DNA of 43,373 bases from Nocardia jiangxiensis NBRC 101359. Its GTDB lineage: Bacteria; Actinomycetota; Actinomycetes; Mycobacteriales; Mycobacteriaceae. Both the position numbers and the translations under genes were made by a program. How positions within the stretch are numbered: the first letter of the stretch is position 1; every line of letters begins with the position of its first letter. A model generated the notes under the pieces. That model was not told the DNA's origin. It made no database searches and saw only the letters and a list, made by a program, of their open reading frames with translations. The stretch lies in contig NZ_BAGB01000156.1 in the NCBI RefSeq assembly GCF_000308615.1, positions 1-43,373 on the forward strand, read 5' to 3'. This document shows positions 23,074 to 30,820 of this stretch, piece by piece.

Positions 23074-23325
23074 TCACAGATGCACCAGGATGCGCCCGGC
23101 GTTCTGCGGATCCTCCTCGACCTTCCGGTAGAGCTTGCGCATATGCGGCTGCCGAAGTAGCGCCAGAACGCGCTTCTTCAAGGTGCCCGCGCCCTTCCCC
23201 GGAATGATCTCGACCAACGTCGCGTGCTGCCCGGCAGCGCGAAAGATGGCCGAGCGCACCACATTGTCGATATCGCGATCGTTACGGAAGACCGGATGCA
23301 GATCGACGGTCACTACGTTGGACAT
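23074..23325 (-). CDS. Smr-domain protein
   Basis: An 83-aa single-domain Smr protein. VTVDLHPVF is the N-terminal DLH motif; LVEIIPGKGAGTLKKRVLAL replaces the usual IHGKGxG..L with IPGKGAG, and NAGRILVHL is the closing strand. Smr domains act as nucleic-acid endonucleases or ribosome-associated RNases. The Pro in place of the His of HGKG is a difference worth noting, though it recurs in small actinobacterial versions as far as I recall. It lies just downstream of the large kinase gene on the same strand, 100 nt apart. Confidence 0.85.
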   Translation of the reverse strand: MSNVVTVDLHPVFRNDRDIDNVVRSAIFRAAGQHATLVEIIPGKGAGTLKKRVLALLRQPHMRKLYRKVEEDPQNAGRILVHL

Positions 23326-23425
23326 CTTCACTACTTTCGTTGTACGACAATCATTCTGGCAATAGCCGGCGCGAGAACCGGTTGTGACTCGACAGGTTCG
23401 CCGATCGAGCCGTCGGCCGATCTGC

Positions 23426-26400
23426 TCACGGTGAGTCCTGCGGGAGCTCGAAATCCCATGACAATTCCCAGACCCGTAGGCACGAGTCGAGATCCACAGT
23501 GGCCAGCACGCTGCCGTCCCGCGCCGGCGCCACCTGGCTGAGCGCTGCCTGATGACCCTCCAGTGTCTGTAGGCAACGCCCGGAGTCGACGTCCCACACT
23601 CGCACCAGGCGATCCCAGCCTCCGGTGACCACGAACGAACCGTCGGCGCTGAGCGCAAAAACCATTCCGCTGCTCGGCATCGGCAGCGTGTGCAGTACCT
23701 CTCCCGTCGCGACAGCCCATACCTCCAAACCCTCCGCGCACGCGGTGACGGCTCGAATACCGTTGGCGCTGAACGCGATGGCGGTCGTGGCGGTCCCGTC
23801 ACCGCGGCGACTGTAACGGAGCTCACCGGTATTCACATCCCACGCGCCGACCGCCATCTGCTGGTAGACGAACAGAGTGCGGCCGTCCGCGCTGAAGGCC
23901 AGACTTTCGTCGCGCCAACGTGACGGCAGCGTCCACGCGGGCCGGTCCGAATCCGACGACCACACATGGATGACGTTGTCCCCCGGGCCGTCGAAGCGGT
24001 TCGCATCCGGACGCGTGCCGCCGAAAGCGGCCAGGCTGCGGCCGTCGGGGCTGACTGCGACCGCGTGGATCTTGCCGTCATCCGCCCGCAGTGTGCGCAG
24101 TACCGCACCGCTGGGCAGATCCCGTAGGCGCAGAGTGCCGGTCTCGTCCCCGATGAGAATCCGGTCCCCCGCCGGCGTCGCCGCGAATGCGGTGATAGCA
24201 CCGTTCTCATCGTCGAAGATGCGCTTGGACCAATCCCCCAGGCTCAGTTGCCGGATCGTGCCCGCCGACGTCAGTACCGCGAGCGACATGCCATCGACGA
24301 CGAACCGGATATCCCATGGTGCGCCGCCCTCACCCGGGTCGAAGGTGTGCACGACCTTTCCCGCCAGGCAATCCCAGACATCCACCTCGCCGGTCCAGCA
24401 TCCGGTCGCCGCGACGAGACCGTCCTCGCGCAGCGCGAGCGTCGGCGGTTGTGTGAGCAGTCCGCGCCCGTCGAAGGAATACAGAGCCGCCACGCTGCGC
24501 AGCGCGGACCTGCGTCCGTGCACACCCACCTGCGCCCAGATTTCCCGTAGGGCCGGGTGCCGGGCGAAGCCCGGAACCTGCTGCGCAGAATGCAATATCG
24601 CGGCGGCAGATGCGAATTGTTCTTGTTCCGCGAGATACCGCGCACGGTCCACCAACTCCGCGAACGTCGCCGCGGTCCGGGTGAGTTCACCGGCCGACCG
24701 GGGGCGTGCGTAACACCACGGCGCAAGGTAGCCGGTCGTCGGCAACCCACGAACTGCGACGATGCCGCTACCGCCGAGCACCGCGATCCGGCCGTGCCCG
24801 GCGACGGTCGCGGCACGCACCCACCGGACGGCCCACGACACCTCCGCGTCCAGCGTGCGCAGGCAACGGCCGGTGCGTGCCTCCCACACGCGAATCGGCA
24901 CACTGGCATCACCCGCGCTGAGCACAGTGGGCCCGGCGGAATGAACCTCCAGCCGCGTCAGGTCTCGCAACCGGTGTGGCACCTCGCTCACAACGGTGCC
25001 GCGCGAGGCGTCCCACAGCATCAGCGGCCCATGCCACCAGGCGACGACGGCCCACCCGGCGTCCTGCGAAACGGCCGCGACATCCATCGGGCTGGTGTGC
25101 ACCGCTTTGCCGTTCAGCGTTCCCCGGGCCGGTCCGGTCACCGTGGCGAGGCAACGGCCACCGGCCACATCCCAGGACCGGACCGTGCAGTCGCCGTCCG
25201 CCCGGTCGAGCCCGCGGAACGATGCGGACAAGACCGTCTGACCGTCTCCGCTCAGCGCCAGTGACGTGACAGGTCCGAGGTGCCCCGGCAGGGTTGCGAC
25301 ACACCGTGGTGGATCGAGTGTCCAGACCCGGATGGTCCCGCTCGCGGATCCGGTGGCGACGTAGCGGCCGTCACCGCTCACCGCGACGGCGACATTGTCG
25401 TTCTCCTGATTCATGGCAGGGTGCCCCGGCCGGACGCGGCCGTGTTCCAGATCCCACAGCTCGATCCGCCGGTCCGCCCGGATGGCCGCGCCGACGGCGC
25501 CCACGTCATCGATCGCGAGTGCTGCGATCGGTGATCCCTTGGGCGTCAAGATGTTTCGGGGCCGGTGCTGTCCCGGTGACCACAGCAGCAGCCTGCCCGC
25601 TCGGTCGCCGGATATGACAAGGGCGCCCTCGGCGTCGGCCGCCACCGCCGACACGTCGTCGGCGTGGCCGTCGAAGTCGGCGACAACTCGCGGTGGGCGA
25701 CGCTCCCACTCGGCCAGTGCGGCTGCGCAATCCGGCGAGTTCGGGTCTGCGGCTGCTGCCGCCCGCAGCAGATCCCCGGCCCGCTCGTCGTCACGCTCGA
25801 GCTGCACCGTTCCCAAGAGCAGTGCGCCGAGCCCCACCGGAGCGCCGACATCCGTGTCTCGCGCAGCCTGGAGATCCGAGACGACCTCCTCTCCGGTGCA
25901 CAGTCCCGACCTCCACCGATACAGACCGAAGTTGTGCACCGTCGGCAGGTGGTGTGGATCGATCGCGACCGCTTGCCGCCACGCCTCTACGGCCTCCTCC
26001 GGTCGGCCCAGATCCAGCAGCGACAACGCCTTGTTCGACAACCCGTCGGCGAGCAACTCGGCCGCGACCGGCCGTGATCGCGGAAAGGGCTCGCCGAGCA
26101 GGTCGGCGTAGACCTCGGCCAGCGCGTCCGCCAACGCTCCGATTCTCGGCCGAGCTGCGGGATCCGGCGCGAAGCATTTCCGCAGTAGATCCGCCAATCG
26201 TGTTGGCATCGAAGGGATCCCGGGGATCTGCGGGCCGCTGTCGGCGACGAACGATTCGAACGCCTCGCCCGCGGTCTGCCCGAATCGGCATGGCGGTCGA
26301 CCGGCGAACAACTCCCACACGCTGATCGCCCAGGACCACACGTCCGTCGCCCGCGACAGTGACACAGATGCGTCGCGGACCGCCAGCGCCTGCTCCGGCG

Positions 26401-27028
26401 AGCAGTAGGCCGGTGTCATACCGCCGAACCCGACCAGCACACTCGCATCCGGGCCCATACCGGCCACCTCGCCTGCGGAGTTCCGGGCCTTGGCCAGCCC
26501 GAAATCGGTAACCTTCACCGTTCCATCGACGGTGAGCATCACGTTGGCCGGCTTCACGTCCTGATGAATCAGGTCCTGCCCATGGGCGTGCTCGAGCCCC
26601 CAGGCGAACTGGATCGCCACATCCAGCAACCGACCGAACGTCCGCTCCTGATCGCCGCTGTAGAGAGTCCGGTTGCGGACGGCATCGGCGAGGCTGCCCC
26701 CGTCCACCCATTCGGCGAATACCCGCGGCACGCCACTGTCGAACCGACGCACATATGCGCACGACACCGTGTTCGGATGTACCCCGAGTCCCACCCACGC
26801 CTCGGCCTCGGCTTCGAAGTCCCGCAGGCGCATCGGCGAATTCAGCAACTCCGGGCGCGGCGTCTTCACCGCCAGTTCCACCCGCCAACCGTGATGCCAC
26901 ACCCGATATACCAGCCCCATCCCCCCGGACGTGACCACCTCACGGACCTGGTACAGGTCTGCGACGACTTCTCCGACCCGCCACGACCCGAACTCGGTTG
27001 CGTCCGAGCCGAAATCCTCGCTCACCAT
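23426..27028 (-). CDS. Ser/Thr protein kinase with TPR-like linker and WD40 propellers
   Basis: A 1200-aa cytoplasmic protein with no membrane segment. The kinase domain (residues about 25-320) has the Gly-rich loop SGGMGLVYRV, the ATP-binding Lys (K55 in AVKTPR), HQDVKPANVM (155-164) with catalytic D157 and N162, and DFG (175-177). The usual HRD Arg is Gln, so it is a non-RD kinase that may not need activation-loop phosphorylation. Residues about 350-410 (LLDLGRPEEAVEAWRQAVAI) form a TPR-like pair. From about 470 to the end roughly 15 WD40-type repeats are visible (ISGDRAGRLLLW, ATGSASGTIRVWTL, VTGGWDRLVRVWDV), enough for two seven-bladed propellers. The start at 27028 follows GCGAGG. Substrate unknown. 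Confidence 0.92.
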   Translation of the reverse strand: MVSEDFGSDATEFGSWRVGEVVADLYQVREVVTSGGMGLVYRVWHHGWRVELAVKTPRPELLNSPMRLRDFEAEAEAWVGLGVHPNTVSCAYVRRFDSGVPRVFAEWVDGGSLADAVRNRTLYSGDQERTFGRLLDVAIQFAWGLEHAHGQDLIHQDVKPANVMLTVDGTVKVTDFGLAKARNSAGEVAGMGPDASVLVGFGGMTPAYCSPEQALAVRDASVSLSRATDVWSWAISVWELFAGRPPCRFGQTAGEAFESFVADSGPQIPGIPSMPTRLADLLRKCFAPDPAARPRIGALADALAEVYADLLGEPFPRSRPVAAELLADGLSNKALSLLDLGRPEEAVEAWRQAVAIDPHHLPTVHNFGLYRWRSGLCTGEEVVSDLQAARDTDVGAPVGLGALLLGTVQLERDDERAGDLLRAAAAADPNSPDCAAALAEWERRPPRVVADFDGHADDVSAVAADAEGALVISGDRAGRLLLWSPGQHRPRNILTPKGSPIAALAIDDVGAVGAAIRADRRIELWDLEHGRVRPGHPAMNQENDNVAVAVSGDGRYVATGSASGTIRVWTLDPPRCVATLPGHLGPVTSLALSGDGQTVLSASFRGLDRADGDCTVRSWDVAGGRCLATVTGPARGTLNGKAVHTSPMDVAAVSQDAGWAVVAWWHGPLMLWDASRGTVVSEVPHRLRDLTRLEVHSAGPTVLSAGDASVPIRVWEARTGRCLRTLDAEVSWAVRWVRAATVAGHGRIAVLGGSGIVAVRGLPTTGYLAPWCYARPRSAGELTRTAATFAELVDRARYLAEQEQFASAAAILHSAQQVPGFARHPALREIWAQVGVHGRRSALRSVAALYSFDGRGLLTQPPTLALREDGLVAATGCWTGEVDVWDCLAGKVVHTFDPGEGGAPWDIRFVVDGMSLAVLTSAGTIRQLSLGDWSKRIFDDENGAITAFAATPAGDRILIGDETGTLRLRDLPSGAVLRTLRADDGKIHAVAVSPDGRSLAAFGGTRPDANRFDGPGDNVIHVWSSDSDRPAWTLPSRWRDESLAFSADGRTLFVYQQMAVGAWDVNTGELRYSRRGDGTATTAIAFSANGIRAVTACAEGLEVWAVATGEVLHTLPMPSSGMVFALSADGSFVVTGGWDRLVRVWDVDSGRCLQTLEGHQAALSQVAPARDGSVLATVDLDSCLRVWELSWDFELPQDSP

Positions 27029-27503
27029 GACAGTTCGCCTCGCTTCGTTCTCGTCGACCGGCCACCCCCGCGCAATCCGCTCACCGGCACGGGTGCGCAA
27101 TCACCGGGTTCATCGTCGCCCGCGCCATCGGCGCGGCGCTACCTGACGATCGACAGGGCGTTTCCCGGCCGATGGGTTACGCCGAGTTCAACCGGCCATG
27201 AACCCCTTGCAGCACAGCGCTTTTCAGTGCGCCGTCGATCGACGCCGCACGCGCATCCGGTAACCGAACCGAGACCTGGGCGGTACACGAGGACCGTTGT
27301 TATATGCCACCAGTCAGCGTTATATTACATAAAACAGCGGCATGGTCCACAGGATAGGAGGACCGCCATGGCCGGCGCGACACCCCGCCAATGCGCCCGA
27401 TCCTGTTGTGAATCGCCCTGGAGTGGCTCGGATCCGGTGGGCGCCTGCGCGATCCGGACCAGAGAACCCGAGTGCTGGTCGAGAGTTCGGAAGGAATTCG
27501 GTC
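27029..27503. other. Intergenic with AT-rich repeat
   Basis: About 475 bases with no credible gene. It holds the kinase promoter and, near 27298-27336, an AT-rich stretch with two GTTATAT copies; the remainder shows nothing recognisable. Confidence 0.5.
27298..27325. repeat. Direct repeat GTTATAT, about 21 bp apart
   Basis: Two GTTATAT heptamers spaced by two helical turns, in a short AT-rich island followed by TACATAAAAC. It may be a regulator site or a promoter region for the small membrane protein gene at 27504. Weak evidence. Confidence 0.35.
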
Positions 27504-27833
27504 ATGGACGTGTGGAGTACAGCGTCGGTGGTACTGATCGCGCTGGCCGGTTGTGGTTTCGTGCTGGCCGGTCTGATTCCGTTGCTGCCGGTGTGTTGGC
27601 CGGCGATCTCCGGACATCACGGAACATCCGCGCGGCGCGGCCGGGACACCGCGATCCTGCTGCCGAGCCGGTCGTGTTCGACGCCTGAGCGGCCATTGAC
27701 GGTCGCCGAGGCGCACCGGACGATGCAGACGCATCGTGAACATTCCTGCGGCCGCAAGCGCGCCGCATTCGAAACCCTCATCGCCGCAGGACATATCGCA
27801 CCGGATTCGTCGCGTCCCAACGAGCGTCGGTAG
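27504..27833 (+). CDS. Small unknown protein with one membrane segment
   Basis: A 109-aa protein. An N-terminal hydrophobic helix (ASVVLIALAGCGFVLAGLIP, residues about 7-26) should anchor it, with a basic cytoplasmic tail. The C-terminal part TVAEAHRTMQTHREHSCGRK then RAAFETLIAAGHIAPDSSR matches a pattern I have seen in short mycobacterial/nocardial proteins (A...MQ.HR..C..K..A...L...G...PDS.R). ATG with GGAAGGAAT upstream. Function unknown. Confidence 0.6.
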   Translation: MDVWSTASVVLIALAGCGFVLAGLIPLLPVCWPAISGHHGTSARRGRDTAILLPSRSCSTPERPLTVAEAHRTMQTHREHSCGRKRAAFETLIAAGHIAPDSSRPNERR

Positions 27834-28024
27834 CACTGCACAAACCGGACACGATCACAGCCGCAGTTCCGACGCACCGGGTCCCGCGGTAGGAGCTGAC
27901 GCTCCGTCTCAGCCTGTAGGTTGCGTGAAATAACCGTGTCAGCGCGCTCGTGTCCACTAGTTTGGTCGTGCACCGAGACAGATACCCACCGACCGATCGT
28001 GAAAATCGTGCAGGGAAGGGCGGC

Positions 28025-28624
28025 ATGTCGACGTCGATCCAGCAGGGCCGCAAGACCCGCGAGCGGCTGATGGACGCGGCCGTGGTGTTGATCGCCGAAC
28101 ATGGTTGGGGCGCGGTGACCACCGAGATGGTGGCCGAGCGCGCCGGACTGTGCACTGCGCTGCTGCACTACCACTTCCCGTCGGTGACGGATCTGCTGAT
28201 CGACGCCTCGCTGCGGCTGGCGCAATACTTCGGAACCGGCGTGCTGGAGGGTGCACTCGCACAGCCCGGGCCGACGGGGGTGAAGCAGTTGCTCGGAGCC
28301 CTCGCGCCCTACAGCGCAGCCCTGCCCGACAGCCGGGTATTCAGCGAAATACTCTTGGCCGCAACACGATACGAGCGATTGCGGGAGGGACTGAGTCCGA
28401 TGCTGCGGGGCTTCCGGGCCGCGGTCGCCACCTGGTTGCACAGCGAGGGTGTGACCGATCCGGAGGCGACGGCGACGGTACTGCTGGCCACTCTGGACGG
28501 GCTGATCCTGGACCAGGTGATCGATCCGACGCTGAGCACGCAGGGCTTCGACGAACCGCTGCGCCGACTGACCGGAATTCCCCAGATCGGCGCACGCGCA
28601 AGACAAACCGCGAAATCGCCTTGA
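28025..28624 (+). CDS. TetR family regulator (1)
   Basis: A 199-aa TetR protein. The HTH is near the N-terminus: RKTRERLMDAAVVLIAEHGW, then GAVTTEMVAERAGLCTALLH as recognition helix and YHFPSVTDLLID. The remaining helices form a ligand/dimer domain with no recognised subfamily signature. It starts at an ATG following AGGGAAGGGCGGC. It converges with the next TetR gene with 28 nt between stops. No target gene is divergent from it, so it may regulate itself or a distant gene. Confidence 0.9.
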   Translation: MSTSIQQGRKTRERLMDAAVVLIAEHGWGAVTTEMVAERAGLCTALLHYHFPSVTDLLIDASLRLAQYFGTGVLEGALAQPGPTGVKQLLGALAPYSAALPDSRVFSEILLAATRYERLREGLSPMLRGFRAAVATWLHSEGVTDPEATATVLLATLDGLILDQVIDPTLSTQGFDEPLRRLTGIPQIGARARQTAKSP

Positions 28625-28652
28625 ACCAGCGGACCTCCGCAGCCGCCGCGGA

Positions 28653-29309
28653 TCAGCGAGCCAGCAGACCGGAGATGGTCACAGCCAGCGTCCGGCCCAC
28701 TATCGCGGCGAAATCCATCCGCAACGCGGCCACCACGGGATCGGCGGCGTAGGCGGCTTCGACCGCGGCCGTCGGCTGACTGTGCGGCCAGGCCGCGCTG
28801 GCGATCAGCACGGCCACAGCGGTCAATTCCTGCGCGTCGGCCGGGTCCAGCTCCGGTAGGTGCCGCCGCACGAGCGTGACCAGCGTCTCGGCGGATCGCA
28901 TGGTCGCGTGCTTGTGCGCGATGACGACGTCGGCGGACACGTTCTGTTCCAGCACCGCGGCCTGGGCGCTGAGCAGATCGCACAGCATCGGTCGCTGCGC
29001 CAGCGAGTCGGCCAGGAGCGCGGCGAGCCGGTCCCCGCGCTCGCGCGGTGTGCCCGCGATCGGCTCCGCCGCATCTTCCAGTGCGACGATCCAGTCCCGC
29101 ACCTGCGCGTCCAGCAGTTCGAGCAGGATTGCCTCACGAGATTCGAAGTAGCGCAACACATTCGACTTGGCCAGGCATACCCGGCGACTCAGCTCATTGA
29201 GGCTCAGTTTCGCAGCGGGCATCTCGGTCAGCATCTCTGCCGCGGTGTCGAGGATCTTCCGCCGACGCTCGGCGCGCTGCTCATCGCTGCGGGCGCGCTT
29301 GAAATTCAC
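28653..29309 (-). CDS. TetR family regulator (2), divergent from SDR
   Basis: A 218-aa TetR protein with a GTG start. The HTH reads RRRKILDTAAEMLTEMPAAK, LSLNELSRRVCLAKSNVLRY and FESREAILLELL, typical of a subgroup ending its recognition helix in NVLRYFESRE. The C-terminal domain is all-helical. It is divergent from an SDR gene, with three GACC/GGTC-type inverted repeats between them, so it most likely represses both. The inducer is probably an SDR substrate. Confidence 0.92.
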   Translation of the reverse strand: MNFKRARSDEQRAERRRKILDTAAEMLTEMPAAKLSLNELSRRVCLAKSNVLRYFESREAILLELLDAQVRDWIVALEDAAEPIAGTPRERGDRLAALLADSLAQRPMLCDLLSAQAAVLEQNVSADVVIAHKHATMRSAETLVTLVRRHLPELDPADAQELTAVAVLIASAAWPHSQPTAAVEAAYAADPVVAALRMDFAAIVGRTLAVTISGLLAR

Positions 29310-29325
29310 GAGTCACATCCTAGTC

Positions 29326-29336
29326 GACCACCGGTC
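29326..29336. promoter_or_regulatory. Minor GACC/GGTC operator near TetR start
   Basis: GACCACCGGTC, an 11-bp element with 4-bp GACC/GGTC arms matching the centre of the two larger sites at 29345 and 29378. It lies 17 bp upstream of the TetR (2) start codon. Confidence 0.5.
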
Positions 29337-29344
29337 TCTTGTTA

Positions 29345-29361
29345 AAAGACCATCGGTCCGT
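29345..29361. promoter_or_regulatory. TetR (2) operator, site 1
   Basis: AAAGACCATCGGTCCGT. Its core is GACC-ATC-GGTC, and the full 17-mer recurs in inverted orientation at 29378-29394 (as AAAGACTGGCGGTCTGT on the minus strand) with most positions identical, so both are probably read by the same dimer. Confidence 0.7.
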
Positions 29362-29377
29362 TACGGTCGTAGATATT

Positions 29378-29394
29378 ACAGACCGCCAGTCTTT
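29378..29394. promoter_or_regulatory. TetR (2) operator, site 2
   Basis: ACAGACCGCCAGTCTTT, ending 12 bp before the SDR start codon and next to its AGGAG site. Inverted relative to site 1; centre distance 33 bp (three helical turns). Confidence 0.7.
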
Positions 29395-29406
29395 TAGGAG
29401 TCCACG

Positions 29407-30321
29407 ATGTACCACGTTCCCGACCAACACGGAAAACTCGCCGTCGTGACCGGCGCGAACAGCGGAACCGGCAAGGAAACCGCCACCCGCCTGGCAGCGG
29501 CGGGGGCGCGCGTGATCCTCGCGGTGCGCACACCGGCCAAGGGCGAGCAGGCCCGCGCCGAGATCCTGGCCCAGCACCCGGCCGCCGAGGTGCAGGTCCG
29601 TCGCGTCGACCTGGCCGACCTCGCCTCGGTCCGCGACTTCGCCGAGAGCCTGCTCGCCGACGGCGCCCCGCTGGATCTGCTGGTGAACAATGCCGGCGTG
29701 ATGACCCCGCCCGCTCGCCACGAAACCGCCGACGGTTTCGAATTGCAGATGGGCAGCAACTATCTCGGCCCGTTCGCGCTCACCGTCCGTCTCCTGCCAC
29801 TGCTGTCGGTCGCGCCCGCGCCCCGGGTCGCCACGATGAGCAGCGGCGCCGCCAACTTCGGCCGCATCGACTTCGACGACCTGCAATGGCAGCGCCGCTA
29901 CCGTCCGACCCGGGCCTACTCGCAGTCCAAACTGGCCGATCTGATGCTGACGCTGGAGCTGGCCGACCTCGCCGCCGAACGCGGCTGGCCGCTGCTGTCG
30001 ACCGCGGCGCACCCCGGCTATACCCGAACGAATCTGGCCGCCACCGGCCCGCACCTCGGCGGCGGCCGTCCGAGCCTGGCGGCCCGAGCGGCGCTGAAGG
30101 TGGCGCCGTCACAGGGAGTCGAGCAGGGCAGCGAACCGCTGCTATACGCCGCCACCAGCCCGGATGTCGTGCCCGGCGGCTACTACGGCCCGCGCTGGGA
30201 AATGGTCGGCCCGACCGTCGTCGCCCGGCCGCCCCGCCGCGCCCTGGACAAGACCGTCCGCGCACGCCTGTGGACCGAATCCGAACGACTCACCGGCGTA
30301 TCCGTTCCCGCACAGGTCTGA
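29407..30321 (+). CDS. Short-chain dehydrogenase/reductase
   Basis: A 304-aa classical-type SDR of the retinol dehydrogenase-like group. The cofactor motif is LAVVTGANSGTGKETATRLA (TGANSGTG), then DLADLASVRDF, LLVNNAGVM, the catalytic Ser in VATMSSGAANFG and the YxxxK in AYSQSKLADLML. The PG motif appears as AAHPGYTRTNLAATG. NADP use is suggested by VILAVRTPAKGEQA after the second strand. ATG after TAGGAG. Controlled by the divergent TetR. Substrate unknown. Confidence 0.93.
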   Translation: MYHVPDQHGKLAVVTGANSGTGKETATRLAAAGARVILAVRTPAKGEQARAEILAQHPAAEVQVRRVDLADLASVRDFAESLLADGAPLDLLVNNAGVMTPPARHETADGFELQMGSNYLGPFALTVRLLPLLSVAPAPRVATMSSGAANFGRIDFDDLQWQRRYRPTRAYSQSKLADLMLTLELADLAAERGWPLLSTAAHPGYTRTNLAATGPHLGGGRPSLAARAALKVAPSQGVEQGSEPLLYAATSPDVVPGGYYGPRWEMVGPTVVARPPRRALDKTVRARLWTESERLTGVSVPAQV

Positions 30322-30414
30322 GCCCGACTCGGCCGTGCTCTCGGTGGCCTGCCCTGGCCACGGCACAGGCTGGAGTCGTCCTGCCACGGGCAGATCGGAT
30401 ACAGCCGGGACGTA

Positions 30415-30795
30415 TCAGCCTCGACCGTGGCGGCGTTCGTACGCTTCGCGTTCAGCGGCGACGCGTTGACGTTGTCCACTGTCGGCGAGGGCGGGGTCGA
30501 GGCCGTGACTGGTGAGACGTGCACGGCGGTAGACATACATGAGCGCGGCGGTGAAGTAGATCAGCGGCAGATACAACAGCGCCATCATGGCCAGCCGCAT
30601 CCACAGTGGACCGGGGATCAGCAGGAACAGGCACAGCAGGGCGAGGATCGGGACGAGGATGCGCAGCAGGTAGCGGCGCGCGGCCCCGGGGCCGGTGAGG
30701 TCATCGATCACCCAGGCCGACATCCGCGGCGGTAACGTGCCGCCGCAGATGTAGCGGATGCGTTGCGCGAGTGTCGGTGTCGTGCGGTCGTTCAT
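30415..30795 (-). CDS. DUF5313 family membrane protein
   Basis: A 126-aa protein with the DUF5313 plan: a soluble N-terminus (RIRYICGGTLPPRMSAWVID, then LTGPGAARRYLLR) followed by two membrane helices (ILVPILALLCLFLLIPGPLW and MMALLYLPLIYFTAALMYVY) and a basic C-terminus (RRARLTSHGLDPALAD). This is a widespread Nocardia/Mycobacterium family without a known role. It is 25 nt downstream of pckG on the same strand and so may be co-transcribed. Confidence 0.85.
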   Translation of the reverse strand: MNDRTTPTLAQRIRYICGGTLPPRMSAWVIDDLTGPGAARRYLLRILVPILALLCLFLLIPGPLWMRLAMMALLYLPLIYFTAALMYVYRRARLTSHGLDPALADSGQRQRVAAEREAYERRHGRG

Positions 30796-30820
30796 CGGCG
30801 GGCAGGTCGTCTCGGGGCCG

